From positions 1 through 59,440 of the forward strand of contig JAFLJS010000015.1 in NCBI GenBank assembly GCA_022712895.1: a DNA stretch of 59,440 bases, given 5' to 3'. A model generated the notes under the pieces. That model had not been told where the DNA came from. It did not search any database and was given only the letters and a program-made list of their open reading frames with translations. Every line of letters starts with the position of its first letter. Within the stretch, counting starts at the first letter, position 1. The translations under genes and the position numbers were made by a program. Below, piece after piece: positions 46,351 through 55,526 of this stretch. The DNA comes from Desulfocapsa sp. (GTDB lineage: Bacteria > Desulfobacterota > Desulfobulbia > Desulfobulbales > Desulfocapsaceae).

Positions 46351-47864
46351 TCTTCCTTGCAGACAGCCCATCGTGGATGATAACTCCCGTTATCCTGCCC
46401 CTGATTGCAGGTCTACTCTGTTTCCTGTTCAGTCGCAGGACATTTGTTATCGCCCTGATCACTGCTCTGATCAATCTTTTTGTTGCTTGTCTCCTCATCT
46501 ACCAACTTCTTGTTTTCGGCACCATTCGCTATTACATCGGTGGTTGGCGGCCGCCAATCGGCATTAGCCTTCGAACCGATGGGCCGGCTCTACTTATGTT
46601 GTTAATGACTGCTGTCACCGGTCTTGCCATCACCCTGTATGCCCGGGGGTATTTTTCCTATCGCATTGCGGACCCTGTTCGGGGCAGCCGTCATCAACAT
46701 CAGCAACGTTATTTCTGGCCACTTTGGATGCTACTGCTGGCCGGCCTCAACGGACTGTTTCTTTCAGGTGATATTTTTAATTTGTATGTAACCCTGGAAC
46801 TTATAGGAATCTCAGCCGCCTCCCTGGCAGCTCTCTCTGGTAAGCCTGCCTCCCAGCGCGCATCCTTTCGTTATTTGCTTATCAGCCTGCTGGGATCACT
46901 CACCTACCTCCTTGGTATCGTATTTTTCTATCGGACATGCGGAGTACTGGATCTGGGTGTATTGCAAAACACTGCCATTAACGAACCTGGTATACGTGCT
47001 GCCCTGGCCCTGCTGACTGTGGGGCTGCTGCTGAAAACTGCTCTGGTTCCGCTTCATTTCTGGCTGCCTCCAGCCCATGCCAATGCTTTGGCTCCGGTGA
47101 GTGTCATTCTCTCTGCTTTGGTTGTCAAAGGCTCCTTCTATCTATTGTTCCGCTTCTGGTTCGAACTGTTTGCCCCCATTGTTACCACTTCAGCCCTAAA
47201 TTTTATGGGAACGCTTGGGGCGATTGCAATTCTCTGGGGTGGCATACAGGCTATTCGCCAGCAAAGACTAAAACTGATGGTGGCCTATTCCACCGTTTCA
47301 CAACTTGGTTATCTATTTATCGCCTTTCCCTTAAGCAGGACGCTTACGGGAGTACCGGTGTGGTCTGCGGTGATTTTCATAGCCCTTACTCATGCCTGTG
47401 CAAAGTCAGCAATGTTCATGGCGGCAGGTAACGTCTATCTGCATCTCGGGCATGACCGGATCAGGAATCTGGATGGGGTGAGAGCCAGCTTGCCAATCAC
47501 TGTCTTTGCTTATGGAATTGCAGGAGTCAGCTTGATGGGGCTCCCGCCATCGGGTGCCTTTATTGCTAAATGGATGCTGCTCACCTCATCTATTGACTCT
47601 TCACAATGGTGGTGGGCACTGGTAATCATGGCTGGCAGCCTGTTGGCTATGGTGTATGTGTTCAGAGTCATGTCACACTTTTTTGTCATCCCCAAAAGAG
47701 AATCATTGAAGGAAACTACACCCCTTTCTCCGCTCCTGGAGTGGCCAGCCCTAATCCTTGCCTTAATCGCCCTCTTCCTTAGTCTGCTCGCCCCGTGGCT
47801 CCTGCACATCTTGTCACAAGGAAGTACAGGACTTGCCCAGCTTTTCCCGGGAGGGTTGCCATGA
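46347..47864 (+). CDS. mrpD: MrpD-like proton-antiporter subunit, first copy
   Basis: A 505-residue integral membrane protein with about 14 helices. Ionisable residues expected for proton translocation are present: E151 in YVTLELIGISAAS, K230 in LLKTALVPLHFWLPPAHANA and K261 in ALVVKGSFYLL. GTG start at 46347 overlaps mrpC. It is related to NuoM/NuoN and probably the main D-type subunit. It overlaps the next gene by 4 nt. Confidence 0.93.
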   Translation: MIFLADSPSWMITPVILPLIAGLLCFLFSRRTFVIALITALINLFVACLLIYQLLVFGTIRYYIGGWRPPIGISLRTDGPALLMLLMTAVTGLAITLYARGYFSYRIADPVRGSRHQHQQRYFWPLWMLLLAGLNGLFLSGDIFNLYVTLELIGISAASLAALSGKPASQRASFRYLLISLLGSLTYLLGIVFFYRTCGVLDLGVLQNTAINEPGIRAALALLTVGLLLKTALVPLHFWLPPAHANALAPVSVILSALVVKGSFYLLFRFWFELFAPIVTTSALNFMGTLGAIAILWGGIQAIRQQRLKLMVAYSTVSQLGYLFIAFPLSRTLTGVPVWSAVIFIALTHACAKSAMFMAAGNVYLHLGHDRIRNLDGVRASLPITVFAYGIAGVSLMGLPPSGAFIAKWMLLTSSIDSSQWWWALVIMAGSLLAMVYVFRVMSHFFVIPKRESLKETTPLSPLLEWPALILALIALFLSLLAPWLLHILSQGSTGLAQLFPGGLP

Positions 47865-49357
47865 ATTCTGGTCAACTCCTTCTACTCTCCATACTGCTCA
47901 GCTCCTTCATCCCCGGTATCATTATCTTTTGCCTGCCTGAGGAGAATCATCGCCTGCGCACACTTCTCAATCTCTGTGGATCGATAGTCAAGATATCGCT
48001 GATTCTGGTGATGAATGTTGGAATTTATTACGGTCATGTTTTTGAAATCCGCATACCGCTTATCCCCGGTGTGGAGCTATTGTTAAATGGTGATCCGTTA
48101 TCCGCCCTGTTTGCTACCTTGTCCAGTGTACTCTGGCTATTGACCACCATCTATGCCGTGGGCTATCTTGAAGGTTCACCCAATCGCAGTCATTTTTTCG
48201 GTTACTTCAGTCTCTGTGTGACAGTGACCATAGGCATTGCCCTGGCAGGAAACCTGGTCACTTTTCTCCTTTTTTATGAAATGCTGACGCTTACCACCTA
48301 TCCGCTGGTTATCCATCGAGGTACTGAAAAATCATTGCGGGCAGGCCGCAATTATCTCATCTACGCCTTTGGCGGTGGTGCAGTCTTTCTTGTTGCTGTT
48401 GTCTGGCTACAGACCATTGTCGGACCGATGGATTTCTCGGCAGCAGGTTTCTCTCCATCGTATATTGATAGCCACGGCCCGGTTTTGAGCCTGATCTTTT
48501 GCTTACTGATCATAGGAGTCGGAGTCAAGGCGGCCCTTGTGCCTCTACACGGCTGGCTACCCCAAGCCATGGTGGCACCTGCACCGGTGAGCGCTCTTTT
48601 GCATGCAGTCGCTGTGGTTAAGGCCGGGGCTTTTGGTATTATTCGAATCGTCCTTGATGTGTTCGGAGCTCAGAATCTGCTCCTTTTAGGAGTTCTGCCT
48701 CTGCTTGCTGGTGTTGCCACCGTTACTATTCTCTATGGATCTGTCCGTGCCCTGCAACAGGATGATCTAAAAAAGCGGCTTGCCTACTCCACCATCAGCC
48801 AGGTCTCCTATATAGCTCTGGGCATGAGTATGGTTGACCAACCGCTGGCAGTCATCGGTGGCCTTGTCCATCTCGTACACCAGGGTCTGATGAAAATAAC
48901 CCTATTTTTCTGTGCAGGAAATCTTGCCGAAACCCTTGGTATCCATCGAATAAGTGAGATGCGTGGTGTCGCACGCCGCATGCCCCTCACCATGGCCGCA
49001 TTTTCCATCGCAGCTCTTGGTATGATCGGCATTCCGCCCACCGTCGGTTTTATCAGCAAGTGGTATCTTGGCCTCGGTGGTCTGGCAGCAGGGAATTGGT
49101 GGCTGCTGTTGGTTCTTGTGGTGAGCAGCCTGCTCAACGCTTGGTATTTTTTGCCCATCCTGATCAAGGCCTGGTTTGGAAAACAGCAGGGAGAATGGCC
49201 TGCCGAAATAGCCATTGGCCGTTTTGAGACTCGTTTAATGCTACTTGTTCCTCCCCTTGTTACGGCCGTTATTGTCCTGGTCGCAGGTTTGGTGGCCAAT
49301 GCCCAGATAAGTCCATTGGCCTGGGTTCGTTTTATTGTCCAGGGATACACGTTATGA
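47861..49357 (+). CDS. MrpD/NuoM-like proton-antiporter subunit, second copy
   Basis: A 498-residue integral membrane protein. The key residues are retained: E140 in FYEMLTLTTYPLVIHRG, K223 in GVKAALVPLHGWLPQAMVAP and K254 in HAVAVVKAGAFG. The ATG at 47861 was chosen because it overlaps the preceding stop by ATGA; the frame is open upstream but inside that gene. Position and sequence suggest a second functional proton channel. Confidence 0.92.
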   Translation: MNSGQLLLLSILLSSFIPGIIIFCLPEENHRLRTLLNLCGSIVKISLILVMNVGIYYGHVFEIRIPLIPGVELLLNGDPLSALFATLSSVLWLLTTIYAVGYLEGSPNRSHFFGYFSLCVTVTIGIALAGNLVTFLLFYEMLTLTTYPLVIHRGTEKSLRAGRNYLIYAFGGGAVFLVAVVWLQTIVGPMDFSAAGFSPSYIDSHGPVLSLIFCLLIIGVGVKAALVPLHGWLPQAMVAPAPVSALLHAVAVVKAGAFGIIRIVLDVFGAQNLLLLGVLPLLAGVATVTILYGSVRALQQDDLKKRLAYSTISQVSYIALGMSMVDQPLAVIGGLVHLVHQGLMKITLFFCAGNLAETLGIHRISEMRGVARRMPLTMAAFSIAALGMIGIPPTVGFISKWYLGLGGLAAGNWWLLLVLVVSSLLNAWYFLPILIKAWFGKQQGEWPAEIAIGRFETRLMLLVPPLVTAVIVLVAGLVANAQISPLAWVRFIVQGYTL

Positions 49358-51057
49358 CTCCTGTTGCCCTTGAGACAATAATTCATGCATTGATTCTATC
49401 ATCGACGGCAGGGATACCCCTGATTATGGCAGCACTTTGCTGCACACCATTAAAGACGAGGGTTATCGGGTTGCTCCCCTGGGCAACAGTGCCGGCTCTC
49501 TTTGTTGCTTTGACAGCGCCCAGTGATGTGGTTGTGGAAGTTGGCTGGTTTTTTATGGGTGGCCGTATGGGGCTTGATGGCACGGGAAAGATTTTCCTCT
49601 CTCTTGCTGCTTTTGTCTGGTTACTGGCCAGCTTCAGCAGTCGCAGCCTATTGAAACATGACCACAATCAAGTGCGCTTTCATCTATTCTTTTTGACTGC
49701 CATGGCTGGCAATTTTGGTCTCATCCTTGCCCAGGGCATATTTGGCTACTATCTGTTTTTTGCCATGATGAGCTTTGCGGCCTATGGCCTGGTGATCCAC
49801 AAGGGAAATAAGGAGGCTCTCAGTGTCGGACGTCTTTACCTCCTCCTGGTGATGATAGGCGAAGTCGCGCTGTTCACCGCCCTAATCATTCTGGTACACA
49901 GCAGTGGAAGTCTGGCTCTGGCCGATGTTGCAAGAGTCCCCTATCATCCCCTGACTTTTGTCTTACTCTTTATTGGTTTTGGCATCAAAATTGGTGCCCT
50001 GCCTTTCCACGGCTGGGTGATGCCTGCCTACCAGGCGACGCCTCCCCCAGCCGCTGCTGTTCTTGCCGGAGCCATGGTCAATGCAGGTATTTTGGGCTGG
50101 CTGCGATTTCTGCCCATTGGTCATATCTCCTGTCCTCAGGGTGCCATGCTCTTTATTGTTATGGGGGCTCTTGCAGCTGTCTACGGAGTTATCGTTGGTC
50201 TGAGACAAAAGCAGGCAGGAGCGGTACTGGGTGGATCAAGCATCAGTCAAATGGGGCTAATAACCGTTATTTTTGGGTTGGGCCTTTTTGATCAGGCCGC
50301 CGGAGTCCATGCAGTCCCCATACTCACCCTCTATGTCGTCCATCATTCTCTGGCGAAAAGCAGCTTGTTCTTTGGCTATGACCTGATTGTTCGACAAGGG
50401 AGGACATTGTCCCACCTGCAGTTGGTTGCCATCCTACTTCCAGCCTTGGCTTTAGCAGGGCTACCCTTTACCAGCGGCGCAATTACCAAAACCGGATTTA
50501 AGGAACTCGCGCTTAGCCTTGGCGAACCCTGGTCTGGATTGAGTGCATTCTTTCTCCCCCTGACAGCAATAGCTACAACCGTGCTCATGCTCCATTTTGT
50601 GGCTGTGCTCAGGCGTAGCGTTAAGAATGCTAAGGCAGATGGAACAGCGAACCCGATACTCTTCACTCTCAGTTGTATTGCTGTGGCGGGAACGCTCTGG
50701 CTGTGGCCCGCGGCCAGCAACTTTGCCAACGATTCCCTGGCCGGAATAAAACTATTACAAGGGCTTTGGCCTGTTGCAACCGGTTGTGTCCTGTTCCTTG
50801 TCTGGGACAGAATCTCTTTCACAACGGAGCTTGTAGGGGATAATCGAAAGAGACAAACCGGTTTTGATACGATTATATGCCTGCTATCAAGACTGCAAGA
50901 AAAAGAAGAACAGAAACCACAACAGGAGAGACTCGTTCTCTTCCTGCACAGACTCGTCCCGAATCTGCGCAGAGCAGAAAAGATTATGGGAAGATGGAAG
51001 GTGGTAGGGCTATCCTATATAACGCTCTGTCTCTGCCTACTTTTTCTGTTGTTATAA
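49354..51057 (+). CDS. MrpD-like subunit, third copy, altered active residues
   Basis: A 567-residue membrane protein aligning without gaps to the second copy over key regions. It has lost the conserved Glu (A137 in FFAMMSFAAYGLVIHKG instead of E) and one Lys (N243 in AGAMVNAGILGWLRF instead of K), but keeps K212 in IKIGALPFHGW. The C-terminus carries a charged insert (LQEKEEQKPQQERL) and a final helix. The loss of both groups suggests that it does not pump protons by the usual route and may be a structural or coupling subunit. It starts 4 nt before the stop of the second copy and converges with the hydrogenase operon. Confidence 0.9.
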   Translation: MTPVALETIIHALILSSTAGIPLIMAALCCTPLKTRVIGLLPWATVPALFVALTAPSDVVVEVGWFFMGGRMGLDGTGKIFLSLAAFVWLLASFSSRSLLKHDHNQVRFHLFFLTAMAGNFGLILAQGIFGYYLFFAMMSFAAYGLVIHKGNKEALSVGRLYLLLVMIGEVALFTALIILVHSSGSLALADVARVPYHPLTFVLLFIGFGIKIGALPFHGWVMPAYQATPPPAAAVLAGAMVNAGILGWLRFLPIGHISCPQGAMLFIVMGALAAVYGVIVGLRQKQAGAVLGGSSISQMGLITVIFGLGLFDQAAGVHAVPILTLYVVHHSLAKSSLFFGYDLIVRQGRTLSHLQLVAILLPALALAGLPFTSGAITKTGFKELALSLGEPWSGLSAFFLPLTAIATTVLMLHFVAVLRRSVKNAKADGTANPILFTLSCIAVAGTLWLWPAASNFANDSLAGIKLLQGLWPVATGCVLFLVWDRISFTTELVGDNRKRQTGFDTIICLLSRLQEKEEQKPQQERLVLFLHRLVPNLRRAEKIMGRWKVVGLSYITLCLCLLFLLL

Positions 51058-51141
51058 TTGCGTCACAGGTCATTTTACGACAAACAAGATCACAACTATC
51101 AGTTGCGATATCATCTCAAAAGAAGACAGAACAGCCGTTGA

Positions 51142-52422
51142 TTAATGAACTGAACAGGAGATACAGGGATCATAGGCCCGAACAAGCATCTCCGCCAGCA
51201 GACGAATCTCGTGATCGTCTTTACACTGGGCGGCCAGTTTCTGGGCCAAAGCAATTATATCGTAATGAATGTTGGCGTTATTTTGACTGGTGGGAATGAC
51301 GCAGTCTGCTTTAGTAATTCGACCGTCTTCGTCAAACTGATAGCAGTGATACAGAAGTCCCCGGGGAACTTCCACGGCCCCGGTTCCAAAACCTGCAGTT
51401 GGTGTGACGACTTGACGGGTTTCCTGCCAGTCATTACCTAACAGCTCATCGATGAGGAAGATAGAGTCTTGAACGACATGGACACACTCTACCAGCTGGG
51501 CAATATTGTTCATAAAGGGATTGTGATTGACCGGCTGTAGGCCTAAACGATCAGCAATACCTTGAGCCTCAGGATGGAGGGCGCTAAAGTTATTATTCAC
51601 CCTGGCCAGAGCACCCACAGCAAAACTTGGCCTTGACAGCTTGCTCCATTTAGAAGTGGAATGGTCAACCATATATTCGTTACTCATGGCCAGGTACTCT
51701 TCTTCCTCTTTGAGCACCCCGTCACTGGAGATCAACTGGCCGCCGATAAAAGGATAGTTACCCTCGCTCTTCAGGGAAACAAACTCAGTCTCACGACTAA
51801 AATCAGGAATACTAAAGGAACCGAACAGATCTACCGTCTTGTTGAGGTCAGGCAATGCTGCGCGCAGGCGTTGCCCAAGGGTTGCCAGTTTTGCACGGTC
51901 GGGCAACATGGTAAATCCACCCACCACAGTCCGGGTTGGATGGAGTCTGCGGCCGCCTATCAGATCACCTCCATCGTTAGCCAACAGCTTGAGTCTGGCC
52001 GCCCGTTGTACCTCATCACCATGGGGTTCGATCAAATCGAATACACTGTCTGCACCAAGAAAATCAGGTGCCACCAGAAAGTAGAGGTGGAGAATATGGC
52101 TCTGCAATGTCTCCATATGCTTAAGCAACAGCCTGAGTCTTTCGGTCTGTAAACTGGGCACCATACCAAAGGCTTGTTCAATAGCTCTGATAGATGCCAG
52201 GGTATGACTGATAGAGCATATTCCGCAGATACGCCCACAGAGAACAGGTGCATTTTCCCAATGTTTTCCCACCAGGATTGCCTCAAAAAAGCGCGGGGTC
52301 TCCACCACATCCCAACTGGCCTTTTCCACCTGACCATTTTTGATGCAAATATGAATATTGCCGTGCCCCTCAACTCTGGTCAGGTGCTTGATCTTGATGT
52401 CGCAGTTTATTGATTCTCGCAT
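51142..52422 (-). CDS. hydA: NiFe hydrogenase large (alpha) subunit
   Basis: Catalytic subunit of a group 3-type cytoplasmic hydrogenase, 426 residues. The N-terminal NiFe motif is C62-G-R-I-C66-G-I-C69 with H73 (RICGICSISH), and the C-terminal motif is DPCISCSVH with C420, C423 and H426. The protein ends exactly at H426, so there is no C-terminal extension of the kind normally removed by a maturation endopeptidase. RVEGHGNIHI and ETPRFFEAILVGK near the start are typical of group 3b enzymes. It ends the beta-gamma-delta-alpha operon and converges with the antiporter cluster (84-bp gap). Group is my inference. Confidence 0.94.
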   Translation of the reverse strand: MRESINCDIKIKHLTRVEGHGNIHICIKNGQVEKASWDVVETPRFFEAILVGKHWENAPVLCGRICGICSISHTLASIRAIEQAFGMVPSLQTERLRLLLKHMETLQSHILHLYFLVAPDFLGADSVFDLIEPHGDEVQRAARLKLLANDGGDLIGGRRLHPTRTVVGGFTMLPDRAKLATLGQRLRAALPDLNKTVDLFGSFSIPDFSRETEFVSLKSEGNYPFIGGQLISSDGVLKEEEEYLAMSNEYMVDHSTSKWSKLSRPSFAVGALARVNNNFSALHPEAQGIADRLGLQPVNHNPFMNNIAQLVECVHVVQDSIFLIDELLGNDWQETRQVVTPTAGFGTGAVEVPRGLLYHCYQFDEDGRITKADCVIPTSQNNANIHYDIIALAQKLAAQCKDDHEIRLLAEMLVRAYDPCISCSVH

Positions 52423-52432
52423 GCTGCCTCGC

Positions 52433-53215
52433 CTATTCGCTCATGTTCTTGATTGCACTGCTGAAGCCACCGAAACATTCGAGCCGGTCAAGCATGGCCT
52501 GTCTGGGGATGTTGTGGCTGTCCATGATTTCCTGAAGCTGGTCGAAGTTTGCCTCATCGGCTGGCCCTCGGCAGCCCCAGCACCCCACGCGGTTGTTTGG
52601 ACACCATGCATCGCACCCAGCTCTGGTTACTGGCCCCAGACATGGCTCACCGAGCTTGAAAAGACAGATATTGCCATTGGCCGTGCATTCCATGCACACA
52701 GGATAACGAGGATGATCAATTGATTTACCGAGCACCAGGTTGGTAACGATTTCTTCTACTTCTTCTTTTTTGATGGGACAACCATATATTGAGAGATCAA
52801 CTGTAACAAAATCCGACAAAGGTCTCACCTTCTGGGTTTCTATGGGGAAGTCGCCATAAACCTCTTTTTTGACCCATTCCAGGTCATTAAAACGATTTTT
52901 CAGTTGATTGACTCCACCAAAACAAGCACAGGAGCCCAATGCCACAAGGGTCTTTGCCTGTTTGCGGATCTTCAGAAGCCGCTCTTCCTCATCAGCTCTG
53001 GTTACACTGCCCTCCACAAAGGCTATCTCATAATCGTTACTGCCATTAGACATTGCTTCACGGAAGTTGACAATATCCAGTAGGTCGAGAAAGGCAAACA
53101 GGCTTGCCTCTTTATTGAGGATCTGCAGTTGGCAGCCCTCGCATGAGGAAAGTTCAAAGAATGCGGTTCTGGGCCTTTTTATTTCGACTCCCAAGTAAGT
53201 TCTGGTCTTCTCCAT
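52433..53215 (-). CDS. hydD: NiFe hydrogenase small (delta) subunit
   Basis: A 260-residue electron-transfer subunit. The proximal-cluster motif is SSCEGCQL (C25, C28) with GSCACFGG and YGCP further on; C-terminal cysteines in VCMECTANGNIC, GEPCLG and GCDAWCPNNRVGCWGC supply additional Fe-S sites. There is no signal peptide, so the enzyme is cytoplasmic. Placed 10 nt before the large-subunit start and after the gamma subunit. Confidence 0.93.
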   Translation of the reverse strand: MEKTRTYLGVEIKRPRTAFFELSSCEGCQLQILNKEASLFAFLDLLDIVNFREAMSNGSNDYEIAFVEGSVTRADEEERLLKIRKQAKTLVALGSCACFGGVNQLKNRFNDLEWVKKEVYGDFPIETQKVRPLSDFVTVDLSIYGCPIKKEEVEEIVTNLVLGKSIDHPRYPVCMECTANGNICLFKLGEPCLGPVTRAGCDAWCPNNRVGCWGCRGPADEANFDQLQEIMDSHNIPRQAMLDRLECFGGFSSAIKNMSE

Positions 53216-53223
53216 GAGCGTGC

Positions 53224-54126
53224 CTATATGGCCTCCTTCATATTCAATACTGACCAGTAATCAAAGACCGGCCCATTGAGACAGGTATAAGTCGCACCAA
53301 TATTGCATCGGCAGCATTTTCCTCGCCCGCAATGCATCCTCCGTTCCAGCGAGACAAAGATCCTTTGCATGGGTAACCCGGCGTTGATCAACATGTCGCA
53401 AACAAAATGGAACATGACTGGCGGCCCGCAAACAATTGCATACGTGTTTGTGGACAGGTCGTTTCCTGCTGCTTCGATTCGCTCCCCGAGAATCTCAGTG
53501 ATCAGACCGACAGGACCTTGCCAGGCAGCGTCAGGCTGGTCGACAATAATTTCCAGGTTAATATCAAATTGTCGCCACATCTGATACTGATAGGTAAAGA
53601 GTAGCTCAGATGGATTGCGAGCACCGTAGATGATATCGATCTGCTTATAGCGACTACGATTTTCAAGTACGGAAAAGAGAGGCGCGCGTAAAGGGACAAC
53701 GCCAAGCCCCCCGGCAATGAGGAGCAGGTCGCTATTTTCCATATCTTCCACCGGAAAACTTGTACCAAATGGTCCGCTGATGCCGACCAGAGTCCCCCGT
53801 GGAACTCTACCAAGAAATTTGGTCAGATTACCAACAGCACGGATACACAACTCCAGATCACCGTGCCGAGTGGGGGATGAAGAGATGGAAAAGGGTCCTT
53901 CTCCGATACCCGGCAATTCAAGCATCACAAATTGCCCGGGTTTGAAGGTAAACTGACGTCGCTGATCCGAATCGATTATTCTGATCTGGTACAGCTTTTC
54001 AGTCTCGGTTAGACTATAGACACTGGTAATTTCAGCCTTATAGCTGTATTCAAAACTGGTCAGGTCTGATTTCCGTGTAGAAAATTGCTGTGTAGGCAGA
54101 ACATCGACAAAATCAAGTCTATTCAT
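53224..54126 (-). CDS. hydG: Hydrogenase gamma subunit, FAD/NAD(P)-binding reductase
   Basis: A 300-residue ferredoxin-NADP reductase-like subunit. FAD is bound by the GPFSISSSPT region, NAD(P) by LLLIAGGLGVVPLRAPL and VCGPPVMF, and a 2Fe-2S site is supplied by the C-terminal MHCGRGKCCRCNIG...YTCLNG cysteines. It links the hydrogenase to NAD(P)H. The start at 54126 overlaps the beta subunit's stop by 4 nt. Related to AsrB of anaerobic sulfite reductase, but its position with the other three subunits makes the hydrogenase role clear. Confidence 0.9.
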   Translation of the reverse strand: MNRLDFVDVLPTQQFSTRKSDLTSFEYSYKAEITSVYSLTETEKLYQIRIIDSDQRRQFTFKPGQFVMLELPGIGEGPFSISSSPTRHGDLELCIRAVGNLTKFLGRVPRGTLVGISGPFGTSFPVEDMENSDLLLIAGGLGVVPLRAPLFSVLENRSRYKQIDIIYGARNPSELLFTYQYQMWRQFDINLEIIVDQPDAAWQGPVGLITEILGERIEAAGNDLSTNTYAIVCGPPVMFHFVCDMLINAGLPMQRIFVSLERRMHCGRGKCCRCNIGATYTCLNGPVFDYWSVLNMKEAI

Positions 54127-55169
54127 TTGGGAACCTCTTGGCGACGGACACTGTCAATAACATCTGGCACCGTAATCCCGGCAAGACACGCCTGACCGCA
54201 GCGGCCGCAGCCGACGCAGAGTGCTTCTTCGTAGGCCTCCTGGAACCCGCGATGTTTGTGGTAATAACGGTATTTAAGGCGAGAGGCACTGTCTGGTCTA
54301 AAGTTATGACCACCAGCGACCATGGCAAAATCTATCAGATTACAGGAATATAGCTGCCTCTGTTTTGTGGCGTTTGTCAGGTCAAGGTCAACAAACTCCT
54401 TCACTCCGTAACAGTAACAGGTGGGGCAAACACTGGCACAACTGCCGCAAGACATACATTTTTTCCCCCACTCCTGCCAAACAGGAGACTGGAATTCCAG
54501 GTCAAGGATCTTGGTCAGGTCGGAGTTATCCACTTGACAGGTGAATTTACTGTTCCGCTCATCCATCAACTCCACAAACCTGCGATGATCTGCCTCTGTA
54601 GGGTCCACAATGGGGAGCTCTGTGAGGATGTCGTAGGCAATAGCTGACTGGATTTCGACAAAGTATCTGTCACCCAGGTCAGTGAGAAACATATCAAAAC
54701 CGGAGAGCACCGTATCTGTCCCCATGGATTTACAAAAACACCAGGGTTGTGGACTGCAGTTGACACCGATGATGAACATGTTTTTCCTCTTCCCCGTATA
54801 AAATGGATCTGGATAAACAGGACCCGTTAATACCTTGTCTAGTTTGTTCAGCCCGTTGATATCACAAGGGTGCAAACCGAAAAAAACATGGGGCTTGTAT
54901 ATTCCCAGATCAACGTGCTTTTCCCAGTCTCCGTTAGTCAAAGTAAAAGAACTGAGAGTTTCTCGGGGAGGGAGGATAAAAGATTTTAAAGAGTGGACGG
55001 TGGAGGTGAAGTCGAGCCTGAGCTCTGTAAAACTGTGAATATAATCAAAGGCGAATAGCTCTTGCCCATTCAGATCTGTTCCTCTGAGCTGTGGCCCAAC
55101 CAGATGATGGCCTGCCAAGATATCGTAGAGGGTCTCCAACTCATTTCCGGGAAAGACCTTAAATAGCAT
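54123..55169 (-). CDS. hydB: Hydrogenase beta subunit, 4Fe-4S dicluster protein
   Basis: A 348-residue Fe-S protein. The first 4Fe-4S motif is C238/C241/C244/C248 (KCMSCGSCASVCPT), the second is C318/C321/C324/C328 (LCVGCGRCGQACLAG). Additional cysteines in HPCDING (C102) and NCSPQPWCFC (C138, C144, C146) may bind a further cluster, as in AsrA-like and HydB-type proteins. It is the first gene of the operon. GAGG lies 6 nt before the ATG, which supports this start. Confidence 0.9.
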   Translation of the reverse strand: MLFKVFPGNELETLYDILAGHHLVGPQLRGTDLNGQELFAFDYIHSFTELRLDFTSTVHSLKSFILPPRETLSSFTLTNGDWEKHVDLGIYKPHVFFGLHPCDINGLNKLDKVLTGPVYPDPFYTGKRKNMFIIGVNCSPQPWCFCKSMGTDTVLSGFDMFLTDLGDRYFVEIQSAIAYDILTELPIVDPTEADHRRFVELMDERNSKFTCQVDNSDLTKILDLEFQSPVWQEWGKKCMSCGSCASVCPTCYCYGVKEFVDLDLTNATKQRQLYSCNLIDFAMVAGGHNFRPDSASRLKYRYYHKHRGFQEAYEEALCVGCGRCGQACLAGITVPDVIDSVRRQEVPK

Positions 55170-55526
55170 GACTTACCTCACTGAATATTGGTTGTAGATT
55201 ACAAATCGATGGGCTAGCATTGTTACCAATGCCCCCACTCCTTTAGTGAGTTATGGAAGAGTGGTGCCGAAAACAGATCTTCATACCATATGATCTATCC
55301 CGGTGTTTGCTGATTCTTATTTGCTAATACAGAGAGCTGCCAATAACTCACCTCAATAAATAAATTTTATCATAGGCCAATCCCAGAAGTCAAACAGAAC
55401 TTCAGGACTTCTTTTGAGGTGTTCAACTCAATAACTGGTGGTGCACTTGGACGCTGAATTCACCTAGGAGTATCAACACCACCCTAATCTGGACCCCGTA
55501 CTCTTCAAGAAAAGAGAACAAAATTT
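55170..55526. other. Gap with possible insertion-element remnant
   Basis: About 360 bp between the hydrogenase operon and livF. Nothing coding was found. A section around 55430-55500 (CTGGTGGTGCACTTGGACGC, then a CACCACC stretch) resembles the kind of sequence found at ends of IS21-like elements, but no inverted partner or transposase was found. The hydrogenase promoter should be in the right-hand half of 55170-55300. Confidence 0.3.

Noticed and set aside
55430-55500. IS21-like element end
   Set aside because: Only a loose resemblance, with no matching inverted end and no transposase; kept as a note in the gap entry.
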